Shown piece by piece: positions 8,040-15,892 of a DNA stretch of 20,958 bases. Source of the DNA: Amoebophilaceae bacterium (GTDB taxonomy: Bacteria > Bacteroidota > Bacteroidia > Cytophagales > Amoebophilaceae); assembly GCA_023257955.1 (NCBI GenBank), contig JALRAY010000014.1, positions 1 to 20,958 of the forward strand, written 5' to 3'. Position numbers and translations under genes: made by a program. Below the pieces are notes generated by a model that did no database searches, had not been told where the DNA came from, and saw only the letters and a list, made by a program, of their open reading frames with translations. The first letter of the stretch is position 1. Every line of letters starts with the position of its first letter.

Positions 8040-8140
8040 CCCACATTGAGTATATCGGCTTCAACAGGCTCTAAAAGCCTGTTTTGCATAGTGATAACCC
8101 TTGAAATATTGCATTCAGCAAGCAACCTGCTCAATGTGGG
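8040..8140. repeat. Inverted repeat enclosing a hairpin
   Basis: CCCACATTGAG (8040-8050) and CTCAATGTGGG (8130-8140) are perfect 11-bp inverted repeats about 79 bases apart. Between them AACAGGCT (8063-8070) and AGCCTGTT (8076-8083) form an 8-bp stem with a 5-nt loop, followed by TT. It could be a small mobile-element remnant or a structured RNA. Confidence 0.5.
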
Positions 8141-8278
8141 TATCTACCCTCTGATACATATTCTTTTGAGCATACATAGTTTAGTCACGCAACCTCATCT
8201 TTGGTGGCGTTATAAACACGCTGTCTGGTAGTAAGTGTGGGGGCATGAATAATTGCCTTAGCCATTAGCATTACTTCA

Positions 8279-9916
8279 TCACCAACGATAGGCAATGCCT
8301 GCTATGATGTGGGAGCCATAGCTAGGGGCATTGTGATACACTGAATTTGTTCTACCAAGGATATTCTGCCAGTCAATAAAGATGACAAACCGTTGATTCC
8401 AAAAGTACTCCAGGCCTAATGCCAGATCAAAGCAGCTATCGAGTGTATGCGCTGCTGTGGCTTTTCTCCCCCCTTCCCACAGTACTTGCTGGGTGATGAG
8501 GAGTTTATCATGGAAGTTATACGTATTCGATAGGGTGAGTTGATAGGTAGGTCTGTGCCAAGGTGCTTGCAGATCCGTGAGCTTGTATTGATAAAACTGC
8601 GCTTGTACAAGTGTCTTCAGCGCCGTATCCAAGCTGTATCTACTGATGGCGATGAACTCATGGATAACGATAGCGGAGGAATCATACTGGATATCAAATG
8701 TCCTAGGATCGGTTATATTATTGGTGAAGCACGGATAGTTCTGGTACCTACTGAACGTAACGCCGGCATGCCATTCCAAGTCGAATATATTCCCTCGCAT
8801 ACCTATGGTACCAGAAATATGTTTATTCACATACTGTATAGCGACGGCATCATGGATCCATGGATTCTGCTGAATGTACGTTGCCCATGAATGAGGTTCC
8901 ATCTCTCCATCCAAGGTTACGTAAGGTTGACATGCATCGTGTAAAGCATAAGAGAGGCTGATGGCGGGGTAGAAACACAGCTTCTTTGTTAACGCATGTT
9001 CATCATTTTGATAAGCTGCCTTGATGCCGGTGCGTATCTCCAGCTTTTGAATGGTGGTATCTACGGAAGGGGTTACCATCATCACATTCCGGAGCTTGGA
9101 AGACCTGGTGATAGGATGTCTATGTTGCATCAGCTGCATGCGCGTATCTATATTTGCGCAGAAGGTTGCTGTCAGCTGACGGTTGAGATGCAGCCGCATC
9201 GTTGCTTGTGGTTCTTTAATCTTTTGCTGGTGCAGGTATGCTCCCTCCACTTGTAGGTTGTAGTTGAAAGCTCCCCGGATACGGTTATATAACGCTGTAG
9301 TTAGCTTGCCTTGGTGATACACCAGGGAACGTATTGGATCAGGCGCTTGTACAGGCTTCCCTGCTGCTAGGGCAACAAATGGGTATTTGTCTCCTTGATA
9401 ATGGATGGCATGGGTTAGGATGACGGCATTGGTAAAGAGTTGTCCTGCTACCTGCGCTTGGTTGTGATAAGTTTCCCAATATGCGTTCCTGCCCGCAGAA
9501 AGGTGGCTCAGTTGTACATCATAGACATAAGTATGGCGGAGCGTATTCGTTAGGAAAACCATAAAGTATGGCGAGTAGTAGTTCCCGTGTCCGATACGGA
9601 AGCAATGGCTGTATACATCTTCCAACCTATCAGGCTGCATGCGTAAAAGTTTAATCTTATGGTCAATAGGCTGAAACTGCATCATAGGATGTTCCCACTC
9701 CCATGTATACTGAAAAGGCGGCGGTGTATCTTCCGCCATCAAGGGAGCCTGCTTATATAGTTTGGGAAATTCCTGCAGCACGTTTGTGCGCTCCTTCTTA
9801 ATGATAAACTCCGCTTCTTGGATCGCTCCTTGGGGAGAAAAGGCCTGGCCTAAGGAAAGATGACCGTAGCTGAGGATAAAAAGCAGTGTATAACCGATAC
9901 GTCTATAGATCTGCAT
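8279..9916 (-). CDS. Outer-membrane beta-barrel protein
   Basis: This 545-residue protein starts with a signal peptide (MQIYRRIGYTLLFILSYGHLSLGQA, cleavage expected near residue 24). A conserved-looking N-terminal region (QEAEFIIKKERTNVL, then a Pro-rich stretch and PIDHKIKLLRMQPDRLE) follows. The rest is a long series of alternating aromatic and polar strands, ending AGIAYRW. A terminal aromatic residue is typical of barrel insertion by the Bam machinery. The pattern fits a family of Bacteroidota outer-membrane barrel proteins of unknown substrate; I cannot give it a gene name. It stands alone, convergent with the effector locus. The region upstream of its start is filled by repeats and no promoter is evident. 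Confidence 0.8.
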   Translation of the reverse strand: MQIYRRIGYTLLFILSYGHLSLGQAFSPQGAIQEAEFIIKKERTNVLQEFPKLYKQAPLMAEDTPPPFQYTWEWEHPMMQFQPIDHKIKLLRMQPDRLEDVYSHCFRIGHGNYYSPYFMVFLTNTLRHTYVYDVQLSHLSAGRNAYWETYHNQAQVAGQLFTNAVILTHAIHYQGDKYPFVALAAGKPVQAPDPIRSLVYHQGKLTTALYNRIRGAFNYNLQVEGAYLHQQKIKEPQATMRLHLNRQLTATFCANIDTRMQLMQHRHPITRSSKLRNVMMVTPSVDTTIQKLEIRTGIKAAYQNDEHALTKKLCFYPAISLSYALHDACQPYVTLDGEMEPHSWATYIQQNPWIHDAVAIQYVNKHISGTIGMRGNIFDLEWHAGVTFSRYQNYPCFTNNITDPRTFDIQYDSSAIVIHEFIAISRYSLDTALKTLVQAQFYQYKLTDLQAPWHRPTYQLTLSNTYNFHDKLLITQQVLWEGGRKATAAHTLDSCFDLALGLEYFWNQRFVIFIDWQNILGRTNSVYHNAPSYGSHIIAGIAYRW

Positions 9917-9980
9917 AAGAATAAAACTTTAAAAAATGTGATAATACGGTTTGCGTTCGCAATGATGGCGTTCTCTTTCC

Positions 9981-10330
9981 GTCATTGTGAGGGGCGCACC
10001 TTTTCTGTGATTGCCAGGAGCCCTTCCCTTTCTGTCATTACGCGGAGCCCTCCCTTTTATGTCATTGCGCGGCTCCCTTCCCTTTCTGTCATTGCGAGGA
10101 GCCTTTGGCGAACGAAATGACTGTGCTTACCATGGGTTGCTTCGCTCCGCTCGCAATAACGGAAGGGGAAACGTCATTGCGAGGAGCCGTAGCCCAACGA
10201 AGCAAACCAGACGCTGTGCTACGCATGGATTGCGTGGGTAATTACGTTACGTATGGATTACCTTACGTATGATTGCTTCAATCCACGTTATTGAGAATCC
10301 CGAAGGGATGTGGCAATCGCAATTCCGGAA
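9981..10330. repeat. Second palindromic repeat cluster with 27-bp array
   Basis: The left part is a head-to-tail array: the repeat core GTCATTGCGAGGAGCC or variants begins at 9981, 10007, 10034, 10061 and 10088, a spacing of 26-27 bp, with CCCTTCCCTTTCT-like linkers. It then passes into full-size copies of the same element as at 2129-2456: direct at 10088 and 10173, inverted at 10136-10160, and degenerate pieces to about 10330. Short open frames across it are low-complexity translations of the repeat and are not genes. Confidence 0.85.
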
Positions 10331-10422
10331 GGGTAGAAATGCGTCTTATCCTGGGAGATCTGCTATCTTTAAAAACAGCAGAAGTCATAACAGTATATTA
10401 ATAAAGATATGAAGGAGTGAAC

Positions 10423-10449
10423 TTAATTAAATTAAATTAAAGTAAAGTA
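10423..10449. repeat. Short AT-rich 5-bp tandem repeat
   Basis: A run of TTAAA/TTAAT-type pentamers (TTAATTAAATTAAATTAAAG) forms a small microsatellite between the palindromic repeats and the intron remnant. Confidence 0.6.
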
Positions 10450-10640
10450 TAGGAAATAGCGAAAGAACCCACAATCCAACACAATCCGAAGGCGGAAGAA
10501 ATGGTAAATTCCCGCGGAGTACGGATAGCTAGAGCTACAACCTATACCTAGAAATCCTGCTACAGAAAAAAGAGTCAATCATTAACGCCGTATACGGCCC
10601 CGTACGTACGGTTATGTGAAGCGCCTATAAAAAAGTTGCC
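10440..10640 (+). mobile_element. Group II intron 3' remnant with domain V
   Basis: At 10587-10612 the sequence CGCCGTATACGGCCCCGTAC plus GTACGG folds as a group II intron domain V: lower stem CCGTA/TACGG, upper stem TACG/CGTA, a tetraloop (GCCC), a two-base CG bulge on the 3' side, and a CGC triad at the 5' base of the lower stem. The triad is of the kind known from group IIC-like introns. About 60-90 bases upstream, one frame reads VNSRGVRIARA, faintly like the end of an intron-encoded maturase. The 5' part of the intron and the reverse transcriptase ORF are missing, so this is a dead fragment. It lies about 100 bases before recG. Confidence 0.6.
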
Positions 10641-10679
10641 TACACCAATCATAGCGAGTGCTACCCCAACAACCCCGGC

Positions 10680-10705
10680 ATGGCGAGGAGTCGCAGGCAA
10701 CGAAG
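10680..10705 (+). repeat. Degenerate single copy of the palindromic repeat
   Basis: ATGGCGAGGAGTCGCAGGC then AACGAAG matches the repeat core with a few changes. It lies 30 bases upstream of the recG start and may overlap its promoter region. Confidence 0.6.
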
Positions 10706-10736
10706 ATAATTTCATATTATTATTGCTTTTCTATCC

Positions 10737-12821
10737 ATGTTTCAAAACCCTATCGCATCCTTGCCAAGTATCAGCTCTGCAAAGGAGGCTGTACTACAAA
10801 AAGAGCTACAACTGTATACGGTAGCTGATCTCATTCAGTATTACCCCTTCCGGCATGAAGATCGCTCGCAAATTCATAAAATCACAGATTTAAAAGATGA
10901 TCAACAGCAAGCGCATCTAATAGGCTCGCTGCATTCGTTACAAATTGTGGGCATCAAAAACAAAAAGCGTTTGGAAGCTATGCTGCAAGATGATACAGGG
11001 GTAATACGCCTCGTTTGGTTTCATCAAATCAATTTTCTCTCTACCAGCTTAAAGCCAGGCATGACCTATGCCGTATATGGTCGGTTGAATGTATTTAACA
11101 ACAGCTATACCATCGTCCATCCAGAAATGGAGCCCTATACTACCTATAGCAATCTCTCCAAGACACTTATCCCCGTCTACCATACAACAGAAAGCCTCAA
11201 GAAACATCATCTAGATAGTAGAGGGTTCCGAAAGATACAACGCAGTCTATTAACACAGCTACCCGCAAAGATCCCAGAATCATTGCCTGATTATCTCTTG
11301 GATCGTTATCAGCTACTTAATAGGCGCACAACGCTGCTGCAAATACATTTTCCAGAAAGCGTGGAGATGTTGCAAAAGGCGCAATTCCGGCTCAAATTTG
11401 AAGAACTCTTCTACATCCAGCTTAAGCTATTGCAAACACGGATGCTGCGGATGGAAAAGCAACTAGGGAATGTATATACCAATACCACGTTGGTGAATCA
11501 GTTTTACGAAGCAGGCCTTCCCTTTGCGTTAACAGATGCACAAAAGCGGGTGGCGAAAGAAATTTATGCTGATCTCAAATCCGGTAAGCAGATGAATCGG
11601 CTGTTGCAAGGGGACGTGGGAAGCGGTAAAACGATTGTAGCCTTTTTAGCGATGCTGTTGGTCGTAGGGAGTCATAGCCAAGCGGCTATGATGGCCCCTA
11701 CGGAGATCTTGGCGGAGCAGCACTATAATAAATTGCTAGAGCTATCTGCGAATCTACCCGTGGCTTGTGAGCTTTTAACAGGCTCCACACCTGCTAGCGC
11801 GCGCAAAAGAATCTTAGCAGCCTTAGCTGCAGGAGAGATACATATCCTTATCGGCACCCATAGTCTCTTAAATGATGAGGTAGTGTTTAAAGACCTAGGC
11901 CTTACGATCATAGATGAACAACACCGTTTTGGGGTTATGCAAAGAGCTAAGCTGACACAAAAGATGACACAGCCTTTGTCCCCCCATGTGCTGATTATGT
12001 CTGCCACACCTATCCCCCGTACCCTCGCTATGACCTTATATGGTGATTTGGACGTCTCCACCATCGATCAGATGCCGGCCCATAGGAAGTCGATTAAAAC
12101 CGTGCATTATTATGATGCCCAGCGACTCAAAGTATTTGGCTTTATGCAAAAGCAAATAGAAGCCGGAGCGCAAGTATATGTGGTCTATCCGCTGATTGAT
12201 GAGTCGGAAACGATGACTTATAAAAATTTAATGGATGGTTATGAGAGCATCTCGCGGGCTTTTCCTGATATCCCCCTTAGCATCATACATGGCAAGATGC
12301 GTCCTGCAGATAAGGAGTATGAGATGCAACGTTTCGTGAAAGGGGAAACCAAAATTATGATAGCTACCACGGTGATAGAGGTAGGGATTAATGTCCCCAA
12401 TGCGAATGTGATAGTGATTGAAAATGCCAACTATTTTGGGCTCTCTCAACTGCATCAACTGCGTGGGAGAGTAGGCAGAGGTACCAGTCAAGGATATTGT
12501 ATTTTGATGACGGATTATCAGTTAGGCGAAAAAAGCAAGGAGCGCCTGAAGGCTTTAATCACTACGACTGATGGCTTTGAAATCGCCGATATGGATTTGC
12601 GCTTAAGGGGGCCCGGCGATCTTATGGGAATTCAACAAAGCGGTGCGCTGAATTTAAAGGTGGCGGATCTGCAAAAAGACAATGCGATTTTAGTCACAGC
12701 CAGGGAAGCGGCGAAGGAGGTAGTACAAGCAGATCCGTTGCTAGAAAGCCCCCATCATGTGATTTTGAAAACTCATATCTTCTCCCAAAACGCTTCGCTT
12801 GATTGCGGCAATGTTGGGTAA
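10737..12821 (+). CDS. recG: ATP-dependent DNA helicase RecG
   Basis: This 694-residue protein has the normal RecG length. RecG remodels stalled replication forks and branch-migrates Holliday junctions. The N-terminal wedge/OB region includes DLIQYYPFRHEDRS (residues 30s-40s) and an OB-like stretch to about 125. The helicase core has Walker A GDVGSGKT (292-299), DEQH (393-396), SATPIPRT (from 422) and, in the second RecA-like lobe, the TRG-type region ending QLRGRVGRG. All expected motifs are intact. ATG 10737 fits the usual Bacteroidota N-terminus (short, then a helical segment before the YYPFR motif). No Shine-Dalgarno is seen. It converges on the ABC ATPase gene with 134 bases between them; the C-terminus looks slightly divergent but complete. 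Confidence 0.97.
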   Translation: MFQNPIASLPSISSAKEAVLQKELQLYTVADLIQYYPFRHEDRSQIHKITDLKDDQQQAHLIGSLHSLQIVGIKNKKRLEAMLQDDTGVIRLVWFHQINFLSTSLKPGMTYAVYGRLNVFNNSYTIVHPEMEPYTTYSNLSKTLIPVYHTTESLKKHHLDSRGFRKIQRSLLTQLPAKIPESLPDYLLDRYQLLNRRTTLLQIHFPESVEMLQKAQFRLKFEELFYIQLKLLQTRMLRMEKQLGNVYTNTTLVNQFYEAGLPFALTDAQKRVAKEIYADLKSGKQMNRLLQGDVGSGKTIVAFLAMLLVVGSHSQAAMMAPTEILAEQHYNKLLELSANLPVACELLTGSTPASARKRILAALAAGEIHILIGTHSLLNDEVVFKDLGLTIIDEQHRFGVMQRAKLTQKMTQPLSPHVLIMSATPIPRTLAMTLYGDLDVSTIDQMPAHRKSIKTVHYYDAQRLKVFGFMQKQIEAGAQVYVVYPLIDESETMTYKNLMDGYESISRAFPDIPLSIIHGKMRPADKEYEMQRFVKGETKIMIATTVIEVGINVPNANVIVIENANYFGLSQLHQLRGRVGRGTSQGYCILMTDYQLGEKSKERLKALITTTDGFEIADMDLRLRGPGDLMGIQQSGALNLKVADLQKDNAILVTAREAAKEVVQADPLLESPHHVILKTHIFSQNASLDCGNVG

Positions 12822-12844
12822 AGTGTACCGCTAACGAATACGTT

Positions 12845-12945
12845 ATCACGCAATGCTTCACTCCGTTGGCAATGAGGTGCGGGGGGTGGTCCATGCAACG
12901 ATGAGCCCTTGGGGGGTGTTGTCTTCACTCCATTGGGAATGACGA
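12845..12945. repeat. Degenerate palindromic repeats between convergent genes
   Basis: Two worn inverted copies of the interspersed repeat (GCAATGCTTCACTCCGTTGG and CTTCACTCCATTGGGAATG) fill the gap between recG and the convergent ABC ATPase gene, a common position for REP-like elements. Confidence 0.55.
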
Positions 12946-12955
12946 CGCTTCTGCA

Positions 12956-13675
12956 TTAAGAAGATAAAACGCCGTCTTGTATCATCAATTTCCTATCCGA
13001 TTTATTGGCTAAGTCTAGGTCATGGGTGGCTAATACAAAGGTTTGCCCGAGCTGTTCCCGTAGCCTTATAAATAAGTCATGGATTATGGCAGCATTATGG
13101 GTGTCTAAACTTCCGCTAGGCTCATCAGCGAATACGATGCTAGGGGTATTGATGAGGGAACGTGCGACGGCTATGCGTTGTTGTTCTCCGCCAGATAAAG
13201 CGGCTGGTTTGTGATGTAGGCGGTCGGTTAATCCTAGTAGCTGTAATAGTTCTTTCGCACGTTTGACTACTTCTTTGGTTGCTCTTTTGCCAATATACCC
13301 AGGCAAGCATACATTTTCTAAGGTTGTGAGTTCTGGAAGCAGGTTGTGAAACTGAAATACGAAGCCTATGTGTTGGTTTCTAAATGCGGCGAGGTTGCTA
13401 CCGTGTAACGTCAAGAGGTTGTGCCCTGATAAGTGTAAGGAGCCAGCATCTGGTGTGTCAAGGGTAGCGAGGATATGCAATAAAGTGCTTTTGCCAGCTC
13501 CGGATTCGCCTGTAATGGCTACTACTTCTCCGGAATGTACTTGCAGGTTGATATTGTTGAGAATCTGTAGCTTACCGTAGTGTTTGGTGAGGTTTTCGGT
13601 TACTAATAAAGGAGTTGAAGGAGGCATACCTGTGGATCTATGATGATGAATAGCTCTGTGGTTGATTTTTGGCAT
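12956..13675 (-). CDS. lolD: ABC transporter ATPase, LolD type
   Basis: The frame gives 239 residues. Met17 (ATG at 13625-13627, beginning MPPSTPLLVTENL) is the more likely start, because family members begin just before the first beta strand and the first 16 residues are His-rich and unlike the family. Motifs are intact: Walker A GESGAGKST (56-64), Q-loop Gln108 in FQFHNLLPELTTLENV, signature LSGGEQQ (160-166), Walker B IVFADEP (180-186) and switch His218. The spacing and Q-loop context match the LolD/MacB/FtsE group, which powers release of lipoproteins from the inner membrane or similar mechanotransmission. No membrane-subunit gene (LolC/LolE) lies next to it, so the exact partner is unknown and the symbol is provisional. 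Confidence 0.88.
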   Translation of the reverse strand: MPKINHRAIHHHRSTGMPPSTPLLVTENLTKHYGKLQILNNINLQVHSGEVVAITGESGAGKSTLLHILATLDTPDAGSLHLSGHNLLTLHGSNLAAFRNQHIGFVFQFHNLLPELTTLENVCLPGYIGKRATKEVVKRAKELLQLLGLTDRLHHKPAALSGGEQQRIAVARSLINTPSIVFADEPSGSLDTHNAAIIHDLFIRLREQLGQTFVLATHDLDLANKSDRKLMIQDGVLSS

Positions 13676-13815
13676 GGAGGAGCACTAAAAGTTATGGAAT
13701 GTGTATTTCAGTGCTTGTGTTTTAGTATTTTCGTTAGTGTCTGCAAAGGACGTTGTCTTTGAAAGGCCTATATGTTGGGCTGCGAAGATGCATCATTTTT
13801 CAGGCGATGTAATAA

Positions 13816-13889
13816 GCGCTCGTAGTTCAATTGGATAGAACGTCGGATTTCGGCTCCGGAGGCTGAGGGTTCAAGTCCTTCCGAGCGCA
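13816..13889 (+). tRNA. tRNA-Arg (anticodon TCG)
   Basis: A 74-nt cloverleaf is present with acceptor stem GCGCTCG/CGAGCGC (13816-13822 and 13882-13888) and discriminator A at 13889. The D arm is GTTC/GAAC. The anticodon stem is TCGGA/TCCGG with one wobble pair, and the 7-nt loop carries TCG at 13850-13852, which reads CGA and possibly other CGN codons. The T arm is GAGGG-TTCAAGT-CCTTC. No CCA is encoded. Confidence 0.95.
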
Positions 13890-14058
13890 CTCATCAGTGC
13901 ATGACAAGGTGTTCTGTGCATTTTTCTTTACACCGCGCTATATCACACTTCTTTCCTTACGTTCTCATACGTGCTTTATTCCTAGCTACATCCTTTAAGG
14001 CCATGCATAATACTCCAATTGCGCTTTTAGCTAAGCCCTTGCGCGTATGGCTAGCGTA

Positions 14059-14301
14059 TTATTTCCCGTATTTCTTTTGGAATTTTTCTACCCTGCCTGC
14101 GGTATCTACAAAGATCTTTTTGCCGGTATAGAATGGATGTGAAGCGGAGCTAATCTCTACTTTGATGAAGGGGTATTGGTTGCCATCTTCCCATTTGATA
14201 GTATCCTTGGAGGTAAGGGTAGAGCGTGTTAAGAATTTAAAGTCGCTAGAAGTATCCCAAAAGATTACTTCTTGGTATTTAGGATGTATGTTTTTTCTCA
14301 T
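14059..14301 (-). CDS. rpmE2: 50S ribosomal protein L31 type B
   Basis: From the ATG at 14299-14301 the protein has 80 residues beginning MRKNIHPKYQEVIFWDTSS, the standard type B L31 start. The frame can be extended to 14355, but the extra 18 residues are not part of the family. FLTRSTLTS, a Gly/Asn turn, ISSASHPFYTGK and an end of GRVEKFQKKYGK are typical. The zinc-binding cysteines of type A L31 are absent, as expected of the zinc-independent form. L31 bridges the ribosomal subunits. The gene is monocistronic here; a Bacteroidota-like -7 element lies 33-40 bases upstream of the start. Confidence 0.95.
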   Translation of the reverse strand: MRKNIHPKYQEVIFWDTSSDFKFLTRSTLTSKDTIKWEDGNQYPFIKVEISSASHPFYTGKKIFVDTAGRVEKFQKKYGK

Positions 14302-14333
14302 GATATTATTGATAAGGTTATTCTTTTCGGCAA

Positions 14334-14341
14334 CAAACTTA
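14334..14341 (-). promoter_or_regulatory. Candidate -7 box for rpmE2
   Basis: On the minus strand the bases read TAAGTTTG, matching the Bacteroidota -7 consensus TAnnTTTG, 33-40 bases upstream of the rpmE2 ATG. A clear -33 TTTG box is not visible at the expected distance. Confidence 0.35.
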
Positions 14342-14525
14342 ATAAAATAAATCATGCCTCCCTAAAGATTTTTAAAATCAACGTATGGCGAAGGCTGATA
14401 GCGCGTGCCAAGTAATCTGGTAACTGTAGTCTTTTAAGGATAGCTTTCCCTCTGGCAGCCCCATGTGATAATGCTTGACTAAGTTTGTTGCTGCCATGAT
14501 CTTAACGTATGTAGCCCTACTGCCG

Positions 14526-14563
14526 ACAAAAAAAACCACACCGCTGCTTGCAACGATGTGGTT
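14526..14563 (-). terminator. Terminator of the deoxyribosyltransferase-like gene
   Basis: Read on the minus strand, AACCACA (14563-14557) pairs with TGTGGTT (14540-14534), and a run of T continues from the stem to about 14527. It lies about 60 bases beyond the stop of the minus-strand gene at 14626. Confidence 0.7.
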
Positions 14564-14625
14564 ATGGCTTTAGCGTATACATTCATAGCTAGCTGTTGGT
14601 ATTGTGCGCATGGCAAAAAACGCGG

Positions 14626-15273
14626 TTATTGTTCAAAAAACAATTTTGCAATGGAGGCATACACACCATCTACATAATATTTTTGATATGCTTCTGCTTC
14701 CGATTTATTAAGCCGATCAACATTATCTACAATGTCGGGGTTACTTAAGTGCTTCAAATAAAATTCCATGCCGTTAGTTTCTTGGTATATGTGATTTTTA
14801 CCATCTTCTCTGAACATGCAATTAATTTTTGAATCTATTTCAGCAGATCTAAAATCTGTTCTTATCAACAAGGTAGGCTTATTTAATGCATACCGCATAT
14901 ATGCGTATTCAACCGCACAGCCGGAATCTACATCTGCTAAATCTACCAGAAATATCCCTCCATCGGAGATATCACACAGTTGTAAATCATTTTTAGCGAT
15001 ATCGCTAGGGGTAATCGTTTTACTCTCTTGTATAGATAATTGAGGAATAACAAATGATAATTCGAATTTTTCACCCCACTTACTGGCTCTATGCTTCTCG
15101 GATAGTAGCGCAGCTAACCTTAAGTTATAGGATAATTCTGCCTGCGTAAATAATGGCGCACTGAAATAAATTTTTATTTGCTTCTTGGTATTGTTCTTTT
15201 CTTTCATATTCGCCGCCATACTGGTAGTAGAAAATAGGAAAGCACAAATGGTATAGAGTAATAATCGTTTCAT
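14626..15273 (-). CDS. Exported nucleoside 2-deoxyribosyltransferase-like protein
   Basis: This 215-residue protein has a signal peptide (MKRLLLYTICAFLFSTTSMAA, cleavage near residue 20-21) followed by a Lys/Asn-rich linker. The mature part matches the nucleoside 2-deoxyribosyltransferase fold: IKIYFSAPLFTQAE (33-46), an Asn and Leu/Ala-rich first helix, FVIPQ (74-78), DISDGGIFLVDLADVDSGCA (101-120) and RTDFR (138-142). Glu122, just after the DSG segment, sits where the family keeps its nucleophilic Glu. Cytoplasmic relatives exchange bases on deoxynucleosides or hydrolyse nucleotides; the substrate here is unknown. An exported member is unusual and suggests periplasmic or host-side action on nucleosides, nucleotides or NAD-like molecules (inference). 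It is divergent from the lipoprotein gene at 15503 and has its own terminator. Confidence 0.82.
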   Translation of the reverse strand: MKRLLLYTICAFLFSTTSMAANMKEKNNTKKQIKIYFSAPLFTQAELSYNLRLAALLSEKHRASKWGEKFELSFVIPQLSIQESKTITPSDIAKNDLQLCDISDGGIFLVDLADVDSGCAVEYAYMRYALNKPTLLIRTDFRSAEIDSKINCMFREDGKNHIYQETNGMEFYLKHLSNPDIVDNVDRLNKSEAEAYQKYYVDGVYASIAKLFFEQ

Positions 15274-15391
15274 AAGGAATAAAAGTAATAGGTTTAAAAT
15301 TCAGTTATGAGCACAGCGTCATAATGTACATGAATATAACACTCATGGTATAGAAAAAACAAAATACGGTAAGCTAGGTGCTAAAAATTAC

Positions 15392-15399
15392 TAGCTTTG
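15392..15399 (+). promoter_or_regulatory. Candidate -7 box for the protease lipoprotein gene
   Basis: TAGCTTTG matches the Bacteroidota -7 consensus TAnnTTTG in the 229-bp divergent intergenic region, about 104 bases before the start at 15503. No matching -33 box is obvious, so this is a weak prediction. Confidence 0.25.
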
Positions 15400-15502
15400 C
15401 TGCGAGTACGTATATCATAACCAAAGCGTACGCAGATGCATACATTAAGAAGCCTATCTAATCAATCCAATCATAGTTATACATCATATCTCCCATCACT
15501 AT

Positions 15503-15892
15503 ATGCAAAAATTAAGTAAAGCCTTCACTTTTCTTATACTCTTTCTTCTATCCCACACCTTCTATAACTGCCAATGCAACAAAGCAGTAGACGATGATTC
15601 CCCTGCCTTTGAAGTTGCTGCAAAAGCGGAGAAAGCCGAATTAACGCTAGATCCTAAAGCTCCTGTTACCACTAAGGTGATGGTGACAGTTACAAACCCT
15701 AACTCCCGTGCCGCACAGTCCGAATACGAGGGCACGTTTTCGTTATACAGCAATGTCCAAGGCTGTCTATCTCCCCAAGGGAATACTAGCTCCATAACGA
15801 ATGTCACGCAAAAACTACAAGAAGGGGAAAATGTCTTTTGCTACACTCCTCATAACACAGGGAACCACACTTTAACTATCAGTGTCATCTAG
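15503..15892 (+). CDS. N-terminal part of an interrupted lipoprotein
   Basis: The 129 residues begin with a hydrophobic signal ending HTFYNCQCN; Cys23 or Cys25 could be lipidated, though the lipobox is not canonical. An Ig-like beta domain follows: AELTLDP, a VTVTNPNS-type strand, two Cys that could pair (in QGCLSP and VFCYTP) and a final strand HTLTISVI. It then meets a TAG stop at 15890. The same frame continues without loss of sense (EADAHSQQEQKITINVHPAK), completing the last strand of the domain. The stop is therefore probably a nonsense mutation or sequence error within a longer gene that reaches the protease domain at 17099. Confidence 0.75.
   Translation: MQKLSKAFTFLILFLLSHTFYNCQCNKAVDDDSPAFEVAAKAEKAELTLDPKAPVTTKVMVTVTNPNSRAAQSEYEGTFSLYSNVQGCLSPQGNTSSITNVTQKLQEGENVFCYTPHNTGNHTLTISVI

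Larger units (their letters stand above)
7831..8278. other. Non-coding gap with hairpins and a tandem tract
   Basis: No convincing gene is present between the two convergent genes. The stretch holds a short degenerate tandem tract of CCTTGNN units (about 7850-7870), an 11-bp AT-rich hairpin (7952-7976), an 8-bp hairpin (8063-8083) and an 11-bp inverted repeat that flanks the latter. Confidence 0.6.
14302..14625. other. Intergenic region upstream of rpmE2
   Basis: Besides the candidate rpmE2 promoter at 14334-14341 and the terminator of the next minus-strand gene at 14526-14563, I see nothing supportable in these 324 bases. Confidence 0.6.

Noticed and set aside
8996..9256. 86-residue ORF on the plus strand
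   Set aside because: It is antisense to the beta-barrel gene, which has a signal peptide and a C-terminal aromatic residue.
9981..10110. CRISPR array
   Set aside because: The 26-27-bp units adjoin with near-identical linkers and no unique spacers; no cas genes are present.
9860..10241. Two overlapping plus-strand ORFs near the second repeat cluster
   Set aside because: They translate tandem repeat units (SLRGALPF-like periodic peptide) and have no independent support.
13628..13675. N-terminal 16 residues of the ABC ATPase
   Set aside because: The His-rich extension is not family-like and Met17 is a better start; I kept the longer frame in the coordinates but flagged it.
15890..15892. Amber codon recoding (TAG as sense)
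   Set aside because: The same gene has a second, independent frame lesion, so decay or sequence error is more likely; nothing else in the window suggests TAG reassignment.
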